Source of the DNA: Desulfobacula sp. | GTDB taxonomy: Bacteria; Desulfobacterota; Desulfobacteria; Desulfobacterales; Desulfobacteraceae | Assembly (NCBI GenBank): GCA_023701135.1 | Contig: JAMPXP010000004.1 | Location: 178,409-242,408 of the forward strand | DNA length: 64,000 bases | Reading direction: 5' to 3' | In this document: piece after piece, positions 51,344-60,487 of the stretch | Layout of the letters: each line of letters begins with the position of its first letter | Position numbering within the stretch: position 1 is the stretch's first letter | Notes under the pieces: model-generated | The model's input: the letters and a program-made list of their open reading frames with translations, nothing else | What the model was told of the DNA's origin: nothing | The model's database searches: none | Made by a program: the position numbers and the translations under genes

Positions 51344-51395
51344 CTTTCCTTCACGCCGATGTTTGTATTCCCTAGAACATTTTTGTGAAGGAAAG
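51344..51395. promoter_or_regulatory. inverted repeat upstream of the second RND operon
   Basis: Perfect 11-mers CTTTCCTTCAC (51344-51354) and GTGAAGGAAAG (51385-51395), 30 bp apart, 84 bp before the adaptor start. It is a candidate regulator site for the efflux operon; it could instead be a terminator for the upstream sugar dehydrogenase gene, though no T-run is present. Confidence 0.45.
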
Positions 51396-51438
51396 ATTCA
51401 TTATCATGGATAAAAGGATAAGATGGGGTCGATCAATG

Positions 51439-52680
51439 TCAATACGCCCTTTCATCTCGGGCGCTTTCCAGCCGCCAGATTTCTCCTGCATCGGTGGCAA
51501 CATAAAGGGCGCCGTCCGGCCCTAAAACAAGGGAGCGCATACGCTGTGACGGCAGACCTGCGATGGTGGTTGTTTGGGTTGTCATACCAGCCGCATCCAA
51601 GTGCAAAAGATCGATGCGCTGGCCGCGCAGGAATCCGACCGCCAGAAGACCCTCCCAGGCCTTCCAGTGCGGCCCGGTCAGGAAGACACACGGCCCCATC
51701 CCTTCGGAAACCCCGCGGTTGTTCCACGATGGCCTGAGGGCCTTGGGGAACCGGGCCAAGTCCGTCATGGACGTCGGCGTGCCATCGGGCGTGTTGGACG
51801 TATAACCGCAATAATCACTCGCACACGTCACCCCTTTTGTGGGCGCGGGGTCCCAGCCTCCGTTGCCGCCCGCTGCAAGCGGCGTCACTTCATCGCTATG
51901 GCCGGGGCCATGTTCACAGACAAATGCCTGGCCCGTGCCCGGATGAAAGGCAATGCCCTGCACATTGCGATGTCCATAGGTGAAGATTCTCGGATCACCT
52001 CCGGATGGTGTATGGTTGCCCTTCGCGGCTTTGCCGTCACGGTCGACCCGCAAGACCTTTCCGCCCAGGCGGGAAAGATCCTGCGGCAGGGGCCCATTAT
52101 GGTTGTCGCCGGTGGTCACATACAGATAGCCGTCAAACGGGCTGAATCGAATGCGGCCGCCGCTGTGCGCGCCCGCTCTGCCCCACCGGTTGAAGGATTG
52201 CTTAAATGGAATGTCGGTGATAATGTCTTTGCGGACGGTCACACCGGTGTAGGTCTTATGGACAATGAGGCGCACGACGGTATTGGTTGTAGACTTGCCC
52301 GTATTTGAGGCCATATAGACATATACGTATCGGTTTTCGGCAAAGGCCGGATCCAGTGCCACACCCAGCATACCGCTTTGCCCCCGGCAAAAAAAGTCGC
52401 CTGCCTCCAGGACTGCGCCGGCTGCCCCGAATAAATGCCGGATCGTTCCGTCGGAGGTACGTACGGACAGCCCGCGGCATTTTTCCGTAAACAACATGGC
52501 CCCGTCGGGTGCAAAGGCCAGATCCCACGGATCGCTGAGTCCCGACATGACCTTCGTAAGATTTATCTGAGGTTCGCTGCCGTCAGCCGCAATGGACCGG
52601 CCGCAATGGATATGGACAAAAGCGGCCACGAACAAGACCGTGCATATCACGGGGAGCACCCCTGTTGCTTTGCAGTTCAT
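51439..52680 (-). CDS. PQQ-type soluble sugar/sorbosone dehydrogenase (GSDH family beta-propeller)
   Basis: A 413-residue exported protein. It has a signal peptide to about residue 32 (cleavage after IAA), then a six-bladed propeller with the Asd/GSDH landmarks GLSDPWDLAFAPDGAMLFTEK, SGGRIRFSPFDGYLYVTTGDNHN and YGHRNVQGIAFHPGTG, plus an HGPGHSDEVTPL metal/PQQ-site-like segment. Enzymes of this family oxidise aldoses with PQQ in the periplasm, but many members have no shown cofactor. No pqq genes are visible here, so activity is uncertain. AGGAGG precedes the ATG. Confidence 0.85.
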   Translation of the reverse strand: MNCKATGVLPVICTVLFVAAFVHIHCGRSIAADGSEPQINLTKVMSGLSDPWDLAFAPDGAMLFTEKCRGLSVRTSDGTIRHLFGAAGAVLEAGDFFCRGQSGMLGVALDPAFAENRYVYVYMASNTGKSTTNTVVRLIVHKTYTGVTVRKDIITDIPFKQSFNRWGRAGAHSGGRIRFSPFDGYLYVTTGDNHNGPLPQDLSRLGGKVLRVDRDGKAAKGNHTPSGGDPRIFTYGHRNVQGIAFHPGTGQAFVCEHGPGHSDEVTPLAAGGNGGWDPAPTKGVTCASDYCGYTSNTPDGTPTSMTDLARFPKALRPSWNNRGVSEGMGPCVFLTGPHWKAWEGLLAVGFLRGQRIDLLHLDAAGMTTQTTTIAGLPSQRMRSLVLGPDGALYVATDAGEIWRLESARDERAY

Positions 52681-52714
52681 AGCTTCCTCCTGTTATATGG
52701 ATTTGACTGATGCG

Positions 52715-54085
52715 TTAACTCGCCGAATCTTTGGGTCTATGGGTTAAAAACAGGAACACATAACCGCCTGCCCCGGCAATAATCGAAGCAGTTAAAATAG
52801 CCAGTTTGGCGGAATCGAGCATGGCAGGATCTCCAGTAAAAGCCAGGGCCGAGATAAAAATAGACATGGTGAACCCGATGCCGGTCAGCCAACTGGCGCC
52901 ATAAATATGTTTCCATGATACCCCGGTGGGTAAATTGGCCAGACCCAATTTGACGGCCAGGAAAGAAAGCAGGGTAATGCCCGCCTGTTTGCCGACCACC
53001 AACCCCAAAATGATACCCAGGCCAACTGGATTACCGAGTATCTCAAAAATATTGCCGCTGCCGATTTGCACCCCGGCATTAGCCAGCGCAAAGAGGGGGA
53101 GAATGACAAATGACGTCAGCGGGTGGAGATTATGTTCCAGCCGCAATAAGGGCGATTGAATTTCCCCGGCCGCCGATTGCACTGCAGCGGCGGTGGTTTG
53201 CTGTTCTTTTCGGTTGAGATCATGGGCGTTGGGATCATGGGTTCTTTCAATGTGATCTAATCGCTTGCGGCTCCGGTTGACAAACTCCAGGGGTAACCGC
53301 CGGGCCTGCGCCGGGATCGCAAATGCAACCAGGACCCCAGCCACAGTAGCATGAACGCCCGATTCAAAAATGGCAAACCACACCCCCATGGCAATCAAAC
53401 CATAAAAGATCAGATGATTAAACCCGATAATATTGAATATGAACAATACGAAAATCAAAACCCCGGCGATTGCCAGCCATTCCCACAGGATTTGGTGGGT
53501 ATAAAACAAGGCAATGACCAAAATAGCGCCAATATCATCGCCAATAGCCAGGGCAACAATAAAAATTTTGAGGCTGCCGGGAATCCGTCTGCCCAGCAGC
53601 GCCGCTACGCCCAGGGCAAAGGCAATGTCTGTGGCCATGGGTACTCCCCAGCCATCGGCTGCCGGGCCACCGGCATTAAAAAATGCATAAATCAAGGCCG
53701 GCGCGGCCATGCCGCCCGCCGCCGCCGCCAACGGCAGGGTTGCTTTACGCAGCGAGGAAAGTTCGCCCACAATCAGTTCCCGTTTGATTTCCAGGCTCAC
53801 CACAAAAAAGAAGATCGCCATCAGGAAATCATTGACCCAATGGAGGATGGTCTCAAAAAATTCAAAATTACCGATTTTGATCCCCACTTTGGTCTGCCAA
53901 ACGGCAAAATATGGGTCGGCCAGGGAGGAGTTCGCCAGGATCATGGCAATGGCGGTGGCAACCAGCAGGACAATACTGCCGGATATTTCCAGATGCATAA
54001 ATTCGGCAATTTCCTCTTGCACCCGTTTGCCCAAACGGATGAGGGGGTTCAGTTCACCGGGCCATTCTTCAGCTTTATTTTCCAT
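52715..54085 (-). CDS. nhaA: NhaA-type Na+/H+ antiporter
   Basis: A 456-residue antiporter, slightly longer than E. coli NhaA because of a hydrophilic insert near residues 265-310. The ion-binding Asp pair is in VALAIGDDIGAILV. Other landmarks are VNDFLMAIFFFVVSLEIKREL, GVPMATDIAFALGV and the C-terminal GIGFTMSIFISALAF. It exports sodium in exchange for protons, fitting a sodium-rich (marine-type) habitat and the sodium-driven TRAP transporters here. A ribosome site GGAAAGGAAG lies upstream. Confidence 0.94.
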   Translation of the reverse strand: MENKAEEWPGELNPLIRLGKRVQEEIAEFMHLEISGSIVLLVATAIAMILANSSLADPYFAVWQTKVGIKIGNFEFFETILHWVNDFLMAIFFFVVSLEIKRELIVGELSSLRKATLPLAAAAGGMAAPALIYAFFNAGGPAADGWGVPMATDIAFALGVAALLGRRIPGSLKIFIVALAIGDDIGAILVIALFYTHQILWEWLAIAGVLIFVLFIFNIIGFNHLIFYGLIAMGVWFAIFESGVHATVAGVLVAFAIPAQARRLPLEFVNRSRKRLDHIERTHDPNAHDLNRKEQQTTAAAVQSAAGEIQSPLLRLEHNLHPLTSFVILPLFALANAGVQIGSGNIFEILGNPVGLGIILGLVVGKQAGITLLSFLAVKLGLANLPTGVSWKHIYGASWLTGIGFTMSIFISALAFTGDPAMLDSAKLAILTASIIAGAGGYVFLFLTHRPKDSAS

Positions 54086-54165
54086 GATTGCTTCCTTTCC
54101 TGGAATCCGGCTAAGGGCCGGTGAAACCGGAACGGTCCCGGTAAGCCTCCGCCTGAATGTGCGGC

Positions 54166-54756
54166 TTAGACGGTATAACGGTCCGGGATGACGCCGTGTT
54201 TGAACATCCCGTACAGTTCCTGGATTTCTTCACTGGTATAGATCTTCAACAGCCTGACAATCTCGCATGCAAACTCGATACTTCCCAGCCCACTGGCTGT
54301 TATAAGGTTCATATCGGCGACGGCCAACCGGTCTGCATAAAAATCATCACCCCTATAATCGGGCACTTTCGCCTTGATATACCCCTTGGAATTGCTCGTA
54401 TGCTGAAGGCCGTGCATCAGTCCTGCCCTGGCGATTTCCAAGGTTGCCCCGCAGATTGCAGCAATAATGGTGTTCTTTGCGTGGAAGCGGTGGAGAAGCC
54501 GGATCACATCTTCATTCGGCCCCTGCTCCCACATCTCTCCACCCGGCATGATGAAAATCGCTGCTTCATTGGGAGTTACGGCATCGAGCGTGACATCAGG
54601 GATGATTTTAAGGCCTCCCATGGTGGTGACCGGTCTGCCGGAAAATCCCACTGTTGCCACATCGTATTTTCCCGACTTATTAATCTCGCAGAGTGCCAGC
54701 GCAGGTTCCCAATCAGCAAGGCCATCGAAAACCAATAGATATGCTTTTAATCTCAT
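54166..54756 (-). CDS. DJ-1/PfpI family protein
   Basis: A 196-residue class I glutamine-amidotransferase-like protein. The nucleophile-elbow Cys is in IAAICGATLEIARAG, and the upstream acidic residue in FIMPGGEMWEQ fits the DJ-1/PfpI catalytic Glu. Such proteins act as deglycase/hydratase or stress chaperones. It closely resembles YdeA/type 1 glutamine-amidotransferase-like annotations. It is monocistronic between NhaA and an MDR oxidoreductase on the same strand. Confidence 0.83.
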   Translation of the reverse strand: MRLKAYLLVFDGLADWEPALALCEINKSGKYDVATVGFSGRPVTTMGGLKIIPDVTLDAVTPNEAAIFIMPGGEMWEQGPNEDVIRLLHRFHAKNTIIAAICGATLEIARAGLMHGLQHTSNSKGYIKAKVPDYRGDDFYADRLAVADMNLITASGLGSIEFACEIVRLLKIYTSEEIQELYGMFKHGVIPDRYTV

Positions 54757-54838
54757 TGGAAATTTACTCCTTTACCTATACGAATCATCTAAAAACTATT
54801 CCCCGTGCCCCCGTTCGCTCAGGGTATAAATAATCAAT

Positions 54839-55786
54839 TTAGAATGAAAGCACAATCTTGCCGGCAGTATGTTTCCCTTCGATATGCCGGTGAGCTTCAC
54901 GGGCATCTGCCAACGGGTAAACCATCTCCACATGTGGCTTCAGTCGGCCATTCTCGACCCACTCACGAATTTGCGTCAAATCTGTTGTGCTCGATTTAAC
55001 TTGAACGAGCCTGCTGCGCTTGTTGAAACCCATGTGAGCGAATAACTCCCCGCACAACGTCGTGAGATTGGGTACCGTGCTCACAAAGACCCCTCTTGTG
55101 CCAAGTTGTTTGGCAAAGGCCTTCCTTGAAAAATTGCCGAACACATCGAATACGGAATGGAATGAAGAAGCAATGGCGGGTACCGGCTTAACCGTATAAT
55201 CATGGACCACATCCGCACCTAATGAAGTTACAAAATCAATGTGGCCTGGGCCGCACACCGCATGAACTTCAGCGCCCAGTGCTTTGGCGATTTGAATCGC
55301 AAAATGTCCAACACCGCCGCTTGCTCCGTTGATGAGCACCCTTTGACCGGCAACGACTTTACATAGATCCCGCAGTGCTGTCAGAGCGGTTTGGGCAGCA
55401 AGGGGGATTGATGATGCTTCCACTGTGGAAATGTTTAAAGGGGCGCAAGAGACTTCATTAGAGTCAAGCAATGCAAATTCAGAATGGACACCCCCGGAAA
55501 ATTTATTTGTCATTCCGAAAACAATGTCTCCGGCAGAAACATTTGAAACATCTTTGCCGATTTCAACCACTTCTCCGGCTATATCATGACCTGCTACACG
55601 AGGTAATGGGTCTCTGGCAAGTGTTTTGGCGAATTTACCTCTTCTCAGCAACACGTCCTTTGGATTGACACTCCCGCCTATGCTTTTAATCAGAACAGTA
55701 TTGGGAGAAAGAACCGGGGGCGGCCAGTTATCGACCACCTCAAGGACGCTTGGGTCGCCGAATTTCTTGTAGATCAATGCTTTCAT
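54839..55786 (-). CDS. zinc-independent MDR oxidoreductase (quinone oxidoreductase-like)
   Basis: A 315-residue medium-chain reductase with an N-terminal GroES-like domain (RVAGHDIAGEVVEIGKDV) and a Rossmann domain with the NADP motif LINGASGGVGHFAIQIAKALGAEV near residue 155. The structural-zinc cysteines are absent, as in NADPH:quinone oxidoreductases. It probably reduces quinones or enones in stress response. No operon partner overlaps it. Confidence 0.87.
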   Translation of the reverse strand: MKALIYKKFGDPSVLEVVDNWPPPVLSPNTVLIKSIGGSVNPKDVLLRRGKFAKTLARDPLPRVAGHDIAGEVVEIGKDVSNVSAGDIVFGMTNKFSGGVHSEFALLDSNEVSCAPLNISTVEASSIPLAAQTALTALRDLCKVVAGQRVLINGASGGVGHFAIQIAKALGAEVHAVCGPGHIDFVTSLGADVVHDYTVKPVPAIASSFHSVFDVFGNFSRKAFAKQLGTRGVFVSTVPNLTTLCGELFAHMGFNKRSRLVQVKSSTTDLTQIREWVENGRLKPHVEMVYPLADAREAHRHIEGKHTAGKIVLSF

Positions 55787-55916
55787 GCGTTTGCATCCCT
55801 GATTATCCGCTGAATCTGTTTCCCGTCAGCTTATTCGCATCAATTTGTAATGCCCGCAACAGCCCTGTCCCGCCTGTCGCATGTATTGAAAGTTATCACA
55901 GGGATGCCTTAAGCGC

Positions 55917-55955
55917 AAGAGGGATGCCCGGCAAAAAGCTCCGGGCATCCCTCTT
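55917..55955 (-). terminator. terminator between ABC operon and MDR gene
   Basis: Perfect 15-bp stem AAGAGGGATGCCCGG / CCGGGCATCCCTCTT with a 9-base loop, 20 bp beyond the stop of the binding-protein gene. On the minus strand the stem ends in CTCTT without a longer T-run; on the plus strand TTTC follows, so it may be bidirectional. Confidence 0.7.
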
Positions 55956-55974
55956 TTTCATGGTGGGAAAAAGG

Positions 55975-56985
55975 CTATTGAATACTTGCTTTTGCCTTTT
56001 TCATAAAAGACGGGTCAACGGCATGGGCCATGGGAACATCTTTTTTGATGACCCCGTTGGCCAGGCAGAAATCCACAACTGACCGATAGCCTTCCTCGGT
56101 GAACCCGCCGTCCAGGGATAGACATTTTCGCAGGACCTTGATCAGAGCTGCATCCATCTTTCGTCCGGGAAAAGAGGGGGAAACGGCCAGGGCCACTTCT
56201 TCATCACTGTGGCGACTCTGCCAGAGCATGGCCTTGTAAACGGCATTTGAAAAGGCCTGGATGATCTCTGGATGTTCCTTGACATATTTGTCCGTCACCT
56301 GGACATTCATGGCTTCATACCGCTCCGAGCCGTAGATTTGCTTATGCTGGACCGGGTCCGTGGCATCCACCAGGATATTTCCCCCGGCCTCCATGATCTG
56401 GGCATACCGGGTGGCGCGGACATAGGCCCCTTCAATATCCCCCCGGGTCATGGCCACGATCTCAGCCCCGTATCCCATATTGGCAAAAGTCACATCCTTG
56501 TCCGGGTTGAGCCCGGCGTTTTTCACGGCGGTCTTGACGAAAAAATACGGGGCGGAGCCGGGCATGCCGCCGAAAACAGCCTTGCCCTTCATCTCACTGA
56601 TGCTTTTGACTCCGGGACGGCCCACAAACATATAGGGCTGGCTGATGAGGGTGGTGAGGATCACCTTGCTGGACTGGCCCTTTTCAAAGGCCATGAGCAC
56701 GGGTTCAAACCCGATGATGCAGAACTGGGCATCTTCATTGAGCAGCCCCATGAGGGCAAGGGGGCCGTCCTTATAGGTCACCAGTTCCGGGTCCAGGCCC
56801 TCTTCCCTGAAATAGCCCAGTTCCTTGGCCAGGTATACGGGCAGCCAGCCTTCACTCCGGGTGGCTTCGGCCAATACCACCTTGGTCAGGCCCGCCTGGT
56901 TTTTGGCATCTGCCGCGAAAGCCGCCGAGGCGGCCGCAATCACCATCAGCAACAGCAGTCCTGAAATTAGTCTTGTTTTATCCAT
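55975..56985 (-). CDS. ABC transporter substrate-binding protein (SsuA/NMT1-like)
   Basis: A 336-residue periplasmic protein with a signal peptide (cleavage likely after FAA near residue 24). The NMT1/SsuA-like fold is marked by GWLPVYLAKELGYFREEGLDPELV and the GSAPYFFVKTAVKNAGLNPDKDV segment. The family binds sulfonates, nitrate, thiamine precursors or aromatic acids; the ligand is not evident. It is the last gene of the four-gene DUF169-ATPase-permease-SBP operon. Confidence 0.87.
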   Translation of the reverse strand: MDKTRLISGLLLLMVIAAASAAFAADAKNQAGLTKVVLAEATRSEGWLPVYLAKELGYFREEGLDPELVTYKDGPLALMGLLNEDAQFCIIGFEPVLMAFEKGQSSKVILTTLISQPYMFVGRPGVKSISEMKGKAVFGGMPGSAPYFFVKTAVKNAGLNPDKDVTFANMGYGAEIVAMTRGDIEGAYVRATRYAQIMEAGGNILVDATDPVQHKQIYGSERYEAMNVQVTDKYVKEHPEIIQAFSNAVYKAMLWQSRHSDEEVALAVSPSFPGRKMDAALIKVLRKCLSLDGGFTEEGYRSVVDFCLANGVIKKDVPMAHAVDPSFMKKAKASIQ

Positions 56986-57025
56986 GTTTCTCTCTCCTTT
57001 TGCGATTGAATGGTTTTCCTGTGGA

Positions 57026-57805
57026 TTAACGATGATCCGGCCGCCATTTCAAAAGGCGGCCTTCACAAAAACTGAGTCCTTTGTTAAATGCAAGCCCCAT
57101 GAACAGCAGGACCAGAAGGCAGGACATGACCCGCTCGATCTGGTAGGTGGTGGTGGCGTATTGCACCATCCATCCCAGGCCTGCGCCGGCGCCCATGTAT
57201 TCCCCCACAATGGCCCCCAGAAGGGATGCGCCGATGCCTCCTCGGATTCCCGTCAGTATCCAGGGAACACAGGAGGGCAGGATCACCCGCTGATAGATCT
57301 GGAACCGGCCGGCGCCCATGAGCCGGATGGCCGACACCATGTCCGAGTTCACGCTCCGGATGCCCTCAAAGGTGCTGAAAAACACCAGGTAAAATACCAG
57401 GAGGGCGGATATAAAGATCTTGGATTCCATCCCAAGCCCGAACCAGAGGATGAAAATCGGGGCCAGGGCCAGTTTTGGAATGCCGTAAAGGGCCGTGATG
57501 ATGGGCCCGAAAATATCGGCCACCCACCGGACCCGGCCGAGCACCGCACCGATGATAACCCCGGCCACAGTTCCCAGAAACAACCCGGCCAGGGCTTCCT
57601 GAAGGGTGATCCAAAGGTGTTGGGCCAGTTCTCCGGACATGAGGAACCGGTAAAAATCCAGGAAAATGACACTGGGCCGGCTGGAATAAAAGGGGTTGAT
57701 GATTTTGAATTCAGCCAGGATCTCCCATAAACCCAGCCCGGAAAGGATCATGGCCGTCATCAGGGTCTTGCTGCGGGCCTTGATGGACGGATCATCGGTT
57801 TTCAT
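57026..57805 (-). CDS. ABC transporter permease (SsuC/BPD_transp_1)
   Basis: A 259-residue permease with about six helices. The cytoplasmic EAA loop coupling it to the ATPase is GAGRFQIYQRVILPSCVPWILTGIRG-like, near residues 165-190. It overlaps the end of the ATPase gene by 14 bp, so the two are translationally coupled. Confidence 0.9.
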   Translation of the reverse strand: MKTDDPSIKARSKTLMTAMILSGLGLWEILAEFKIINPFYSSRPSVIFLDFYRFLMSGELAQHLWITLQEALAGLFLGTVAGVIIGAVLGRVRWVADIFGPIITALYGIPKLALAPIFILWFGLGMESKIFISALLVFYLVFFSTFEGIRSVNSDMVSAIRLMGAGRFQIYQRVILPSCVPWILTGIRGGIGASLLGAIVGEYMGAGAGLGWMVQYATTTYQIERVMSCLLVLLFMGLAFNKGLSFCEGRLLKWRPDHR

Positions 57806-58592
57806 GGAGAATTCCTTTCCCGGCCCGGGTCACCTCGGCGCTGAGGTCCTGCCAGATCTGTCTGTGGAGGGTGATGAACTCTTCCGAAAACCGGGTTTCC
57901 GCCACAGACCGGGGCCGCGGCAGGGAAACGGCATATTCGGATTTGATGGCGGCGGGCCTGGCCGTGAGCAGGACCACCCGGTCGGAAAGGGTGATGGCCT
58001 CGGTCAGGTCGTGGGTGACCAGGACGATGGTTTTCCTGTGGTCCTGCCAGATTTTCAGGATATCCTCCTCAAGCTCGTCCCGGGTCTGGACATCCAGGCC
58101 CACAAAGGGCTCGTCCATGAAGATGATGTCCGGGTCATAGGCCAGGGTCCGGATGACGGCGGCCCGCTTTTTCATGCCGCCGGAAAGTTCAAAGGGATAG
58201 CTGTTTTCAAATCCGCCCAGCCCCACCTGATGGATGAGCCTGTCGGACACGGATTTTTTTTCCCGGTCTGAAACGCGGCGCAGCTCCAGCCCGATCTCGA
58301 CGTTTCCCCGCACCGTGAGCCAGGGCAGGAGGGTATCGATCTGGGAAATATAGCCCAGGACCGGCGCACGCCCTTCCCTGCCATGGATCCGGATCTCTCC
58401 GGAATCCGCCGCTGACAGCCCGGCCATGAGGCTTAACAGGGTGCTTTTTCCGCACCCGCTGGGGCCCACCAGGGTTAAAAACTCCTGATCCTGCACCGAG
58501 AGGCTGATATGGCTGAGAACATTAAGGCCGGCATTGTTTTTCAAGGCATGGGTCTTGGATACATCCTTGACTGAAATAGATTCTTTTTGCAC
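57792..58592 (-). CDS. ABC transporter ATP-binding protein (SsuB/TauB-like)
   Basis: A 266-residue ATPase with all motifs: Walker A GPSGCGKST near residue 39, Q-loop in YISQIDTLLPW, signature ELSGGMKKRAAV, Walker B DIIFMDEPFVGLD and the H-loop VTHDLTEA. This is the nitrate/sulfonate/taurine class. It powers the permease encoded downstream. Confidence 0.92.
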   Translation of the reverse strand: MQKESISVKDVSKTHALKNNAGLNVLSHISLSVQDQEFLTLVGPSGCGKSTLLSLMAGLSAADSGEIRIHGREGRAPVLGYISQIDTLLPWLTVRGNVEIGLELRRVSDREKKSVSDRLIHQVGLGGFENSYPFELSGGMKKRAAVIRTLAYDPDIIFMDEPFVGLDVQTRDELEEDILKIWQDHRKTIVLVTHDLTEAITLSDRVVLLTARPAAIKSEYAVSLPRPRSVAETRFSEEFITLHRQIWQDLSAEVTRAGKGILHENR

Positions 58593-58622
58593 CGGGGCCC
58601 TCCCTTTTCCGATAAATTCCGG

Positions 58623-59402
58623 CTATAGATAATAGGCTGTTCCCGGCTGGACATCCGGTTTCAGGTTCGATTCTGCGGCCCGTTCCAGAATCTTTTTTTT
58701 CTTTTCATCCGGTTCCGCAGCATTCATGGTCTTTTCTACCCCGTCTACCATCCCGGCGAACACCCCATAGGGGATGCCGATGCCCAGCTCCCCGTCCTCC
58801 CATTGGCAGGTGAACCGGGTATTGGAGCAGAGCAGGGACACATTGGGCCGTTGGGTCTGAAAGGGCCGCACCGTTAATTCGGCGCAGACGCCCTGGGTCC
58901 CGAGGCTTTGCATCACCGGCAGGGGCCCGAAATGATAAATATAACCCTGGACAAGACGCATGGCCTGGTTGGGATCACAGATGGCGATAACGATATGGGG
59001 AGGGGTTCTGCAAAGGGAGAACGGGCCCGAGGAAAAGCCGCAAACCCTTTCTTTCATGAGACTCACTTGGGATGCAGTTTCCTTTGCGCGGTCAATATCC
59101 TTATACAATCCCAGGGACAGATACCGCCGGCCGGAGACATAGTCTTCATCGGGCAAGGTCAGGCCCAGGGCCCGCCTTGCACCGGGGCAGCGGATATGGT
59201 CCGGCCCGGATTTCCGGGCATGGCCGCAGGCCGCCATCCTGACCATGGCGCAATAGGACATGGAAGCCTTTATGGATTTTTCAGGAGCCTTTTCATAGTC
59301 CTCCGGGTTAAAGAAAAAACGCACCCCCACCAGTTTTCGTTTCAAGCCCAGCAAGCAGTCTAATTTTGCTTCCCAGGCTTCTGGGTCCATCTCCGTCATC
59401 AT
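58623..59402 (-). CDS. DUF169 protein
   Basis: A 259-residue DUF169 (COG2043) protein with the family cysteines in ASMSYCAMVRMAACGH and CPGARRALGL, and further ones at FTCQWEDGELGIGIPYG. The function is unknown; members are common in anaerobes and the clustered cysteines suggest a metal or redox cofactor. It is the first gene of a tight operon with a complete SsuABC-like transporter, implying a role in handling the transported compound or sensing its supply. The divergent gene at 59573 is an enoyl-CoA hydratase. Confidence 0.85.
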   Translation of the reverse strand: MMTEMDPEAWEAKLDCLLGLKRKLVGVRFFFNPEDYEKAPEKSIKASMSYCAMVRMAACGHARKSGPDHIRCPGARRALGLTLPDEDYVSGRRYLSLGLYKDIDRAKETASQVSLMKERVCGFSSGPFSLCRTPPHIVIAICDPNQAMRLVQGYIYHFGPLPVMQSLGTQGVCAELTVRPFQTQRPNVSLLCSNTRFTCQWEDGELGIGIPYGVFAGMVDGVEKTMNAAEPDEKKKKILERAAESNLKPDVQPGTAYYL

Positions 59403-59572
59403 GGTTGTCCCGTTCGTTTTCCGTTTAAAAGAATATTTGCCTTACCGGTCCTTCAATAATAGAAAAAAATAGGTTTTGGCAAATTGATAGTTATGATATG
59501 AATTCCAAAGAGTATTGGTAATTCTGATAAAAAGAGGATGACCCGTTTTTGGAAACGAAAGGAAAAGCTTGT

Positions 59573-60355
59573 ATGACCGATACGCTTGTAACCTATACCC
59601 AAAAAGATAAAATCGGGCTGATCTCCTTTAACCGGCCGGACAAACTGAACACCCTGAACCGGGAAATCATCCCAAGCTTCCGGGAAATTATCGGCCGCAT
59701 CCGGTCGGACAAGGAGCTGCGGTGCCTCATCATCACCGGCAGCGGCACCACTTTCTGCGGCGGTGCCGATCTTAAAAGCGGGTTTGAAAAAAATCACGGC
59801 GAATTTTTAAGCGAGGCCCTGATGGAATTCTACAGGCCCTATCTGGAGATCGGAAGCATCAAGGTGCCGGTGATCGCAGCCATCAACGGCCATGCCATCG
59901 GCGGCGGTTTCGGCATCACCCTGTTGTGTGATATCCGGGTGGCCGACCGGAAAGCAAAGATGGGCGCCAATTTTACCCGCCTCGGCCTTCACTCCGGAAT
60001 GGCCATCTCCTATATCCTGCCCCGGCTGGTGGGCCTGGCCAGGGCCAATGAACTTCTTTTTACCGGGAGGCTCATCACGGGAGAAGAAGCGGCGGCCCTG
60101 GGGCTTGTCAATTATGCCGTGGACAAGGAAGCGGTCATGGACAAGGCCCTGGCCCTGGCCAAGGAAATCGCCCAAAGCGCTCCTGCTGCGGTTCAGATGA
60201 TGAAACGGTCCGTTTACGAGGGCCTTGACTGGAACCCGGTGCGGGCTGCGGCCATGGAAGCCCAGAACCAAGCCCGGACCTTTGAAATGGAAGATGCAAA
60301 GGAAGGCATCAGCGCCGTACTGGAAAAACGGACCCCGAATTTTACGGGTCGGTAG
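59573..60355 (+). CDS. enoyl-CoA hydratase/isomerase family protein
   Basis: A 260-residue crotonase-fold protein. The oxyanion-hole segments are ITGSGTTFCGGADLKSG and AAINGHAIGGGFGITLLCDIRVA. The residue where hydratases keep the first catalytic Glu is occupied by an Asn/Phe region (ANFTRLGLHSG), whereas the second region is FTGRLITGEEAAALGLVN. It may thus be an isomerase, lyase or hydrolase of the superfamily rather than a classical hydratase. The ATG at 59573 follows AAAGGAAAAG and is preferred over the TTG at 59549. Confidence 0.83.
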   Translation: MTDTLVTYTQKDKIGLISFNRPDKLNTLNREIIPSFREIIGRIRSDKELRCLIITGSGTTFCGGADLKSGFEKNHGEFLSEALMEFYRPYLEIGSIKVPVIAAINGHAIGGGFGITLLCDIRVADRKAKMGANFTRLGLHSGMAISYILPRLVGLARANELLFTGRLITGEEAAALGLVNYAVDKEAVMDKALALAKEIAQSAPAAVQMMKRSVYEGLDWNPVRAAAMEAQNQARTFEMEDAKEGISAVLEKRTPNFTGR

Positions 60356-60435
60356 CAGATCCGATGACTTCCCCTGATAAAGAGTAAACGCAATAGATAG
60401 CCCATATCCCTATGGATCGAGTTTAGGATTGAATT

Positions 60436-60450
60436 CTGAAAAATTTTCAG
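60436..60450. repeat. small palindrome upstream of the chemoreceptor gene
   Basis: CTGAAAA-A-TTTTCAG followed by ATATGG and six T. It may be the terminator of the enoyl-CoA hydratase gene or an operator for the chemoreceptor gene 38 bp downstream. Confidence 0.35.
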
Positions 60451-60487
60451 ATATGGTTTTTTCCTAACTGCGATTAACTAGGAGAAA

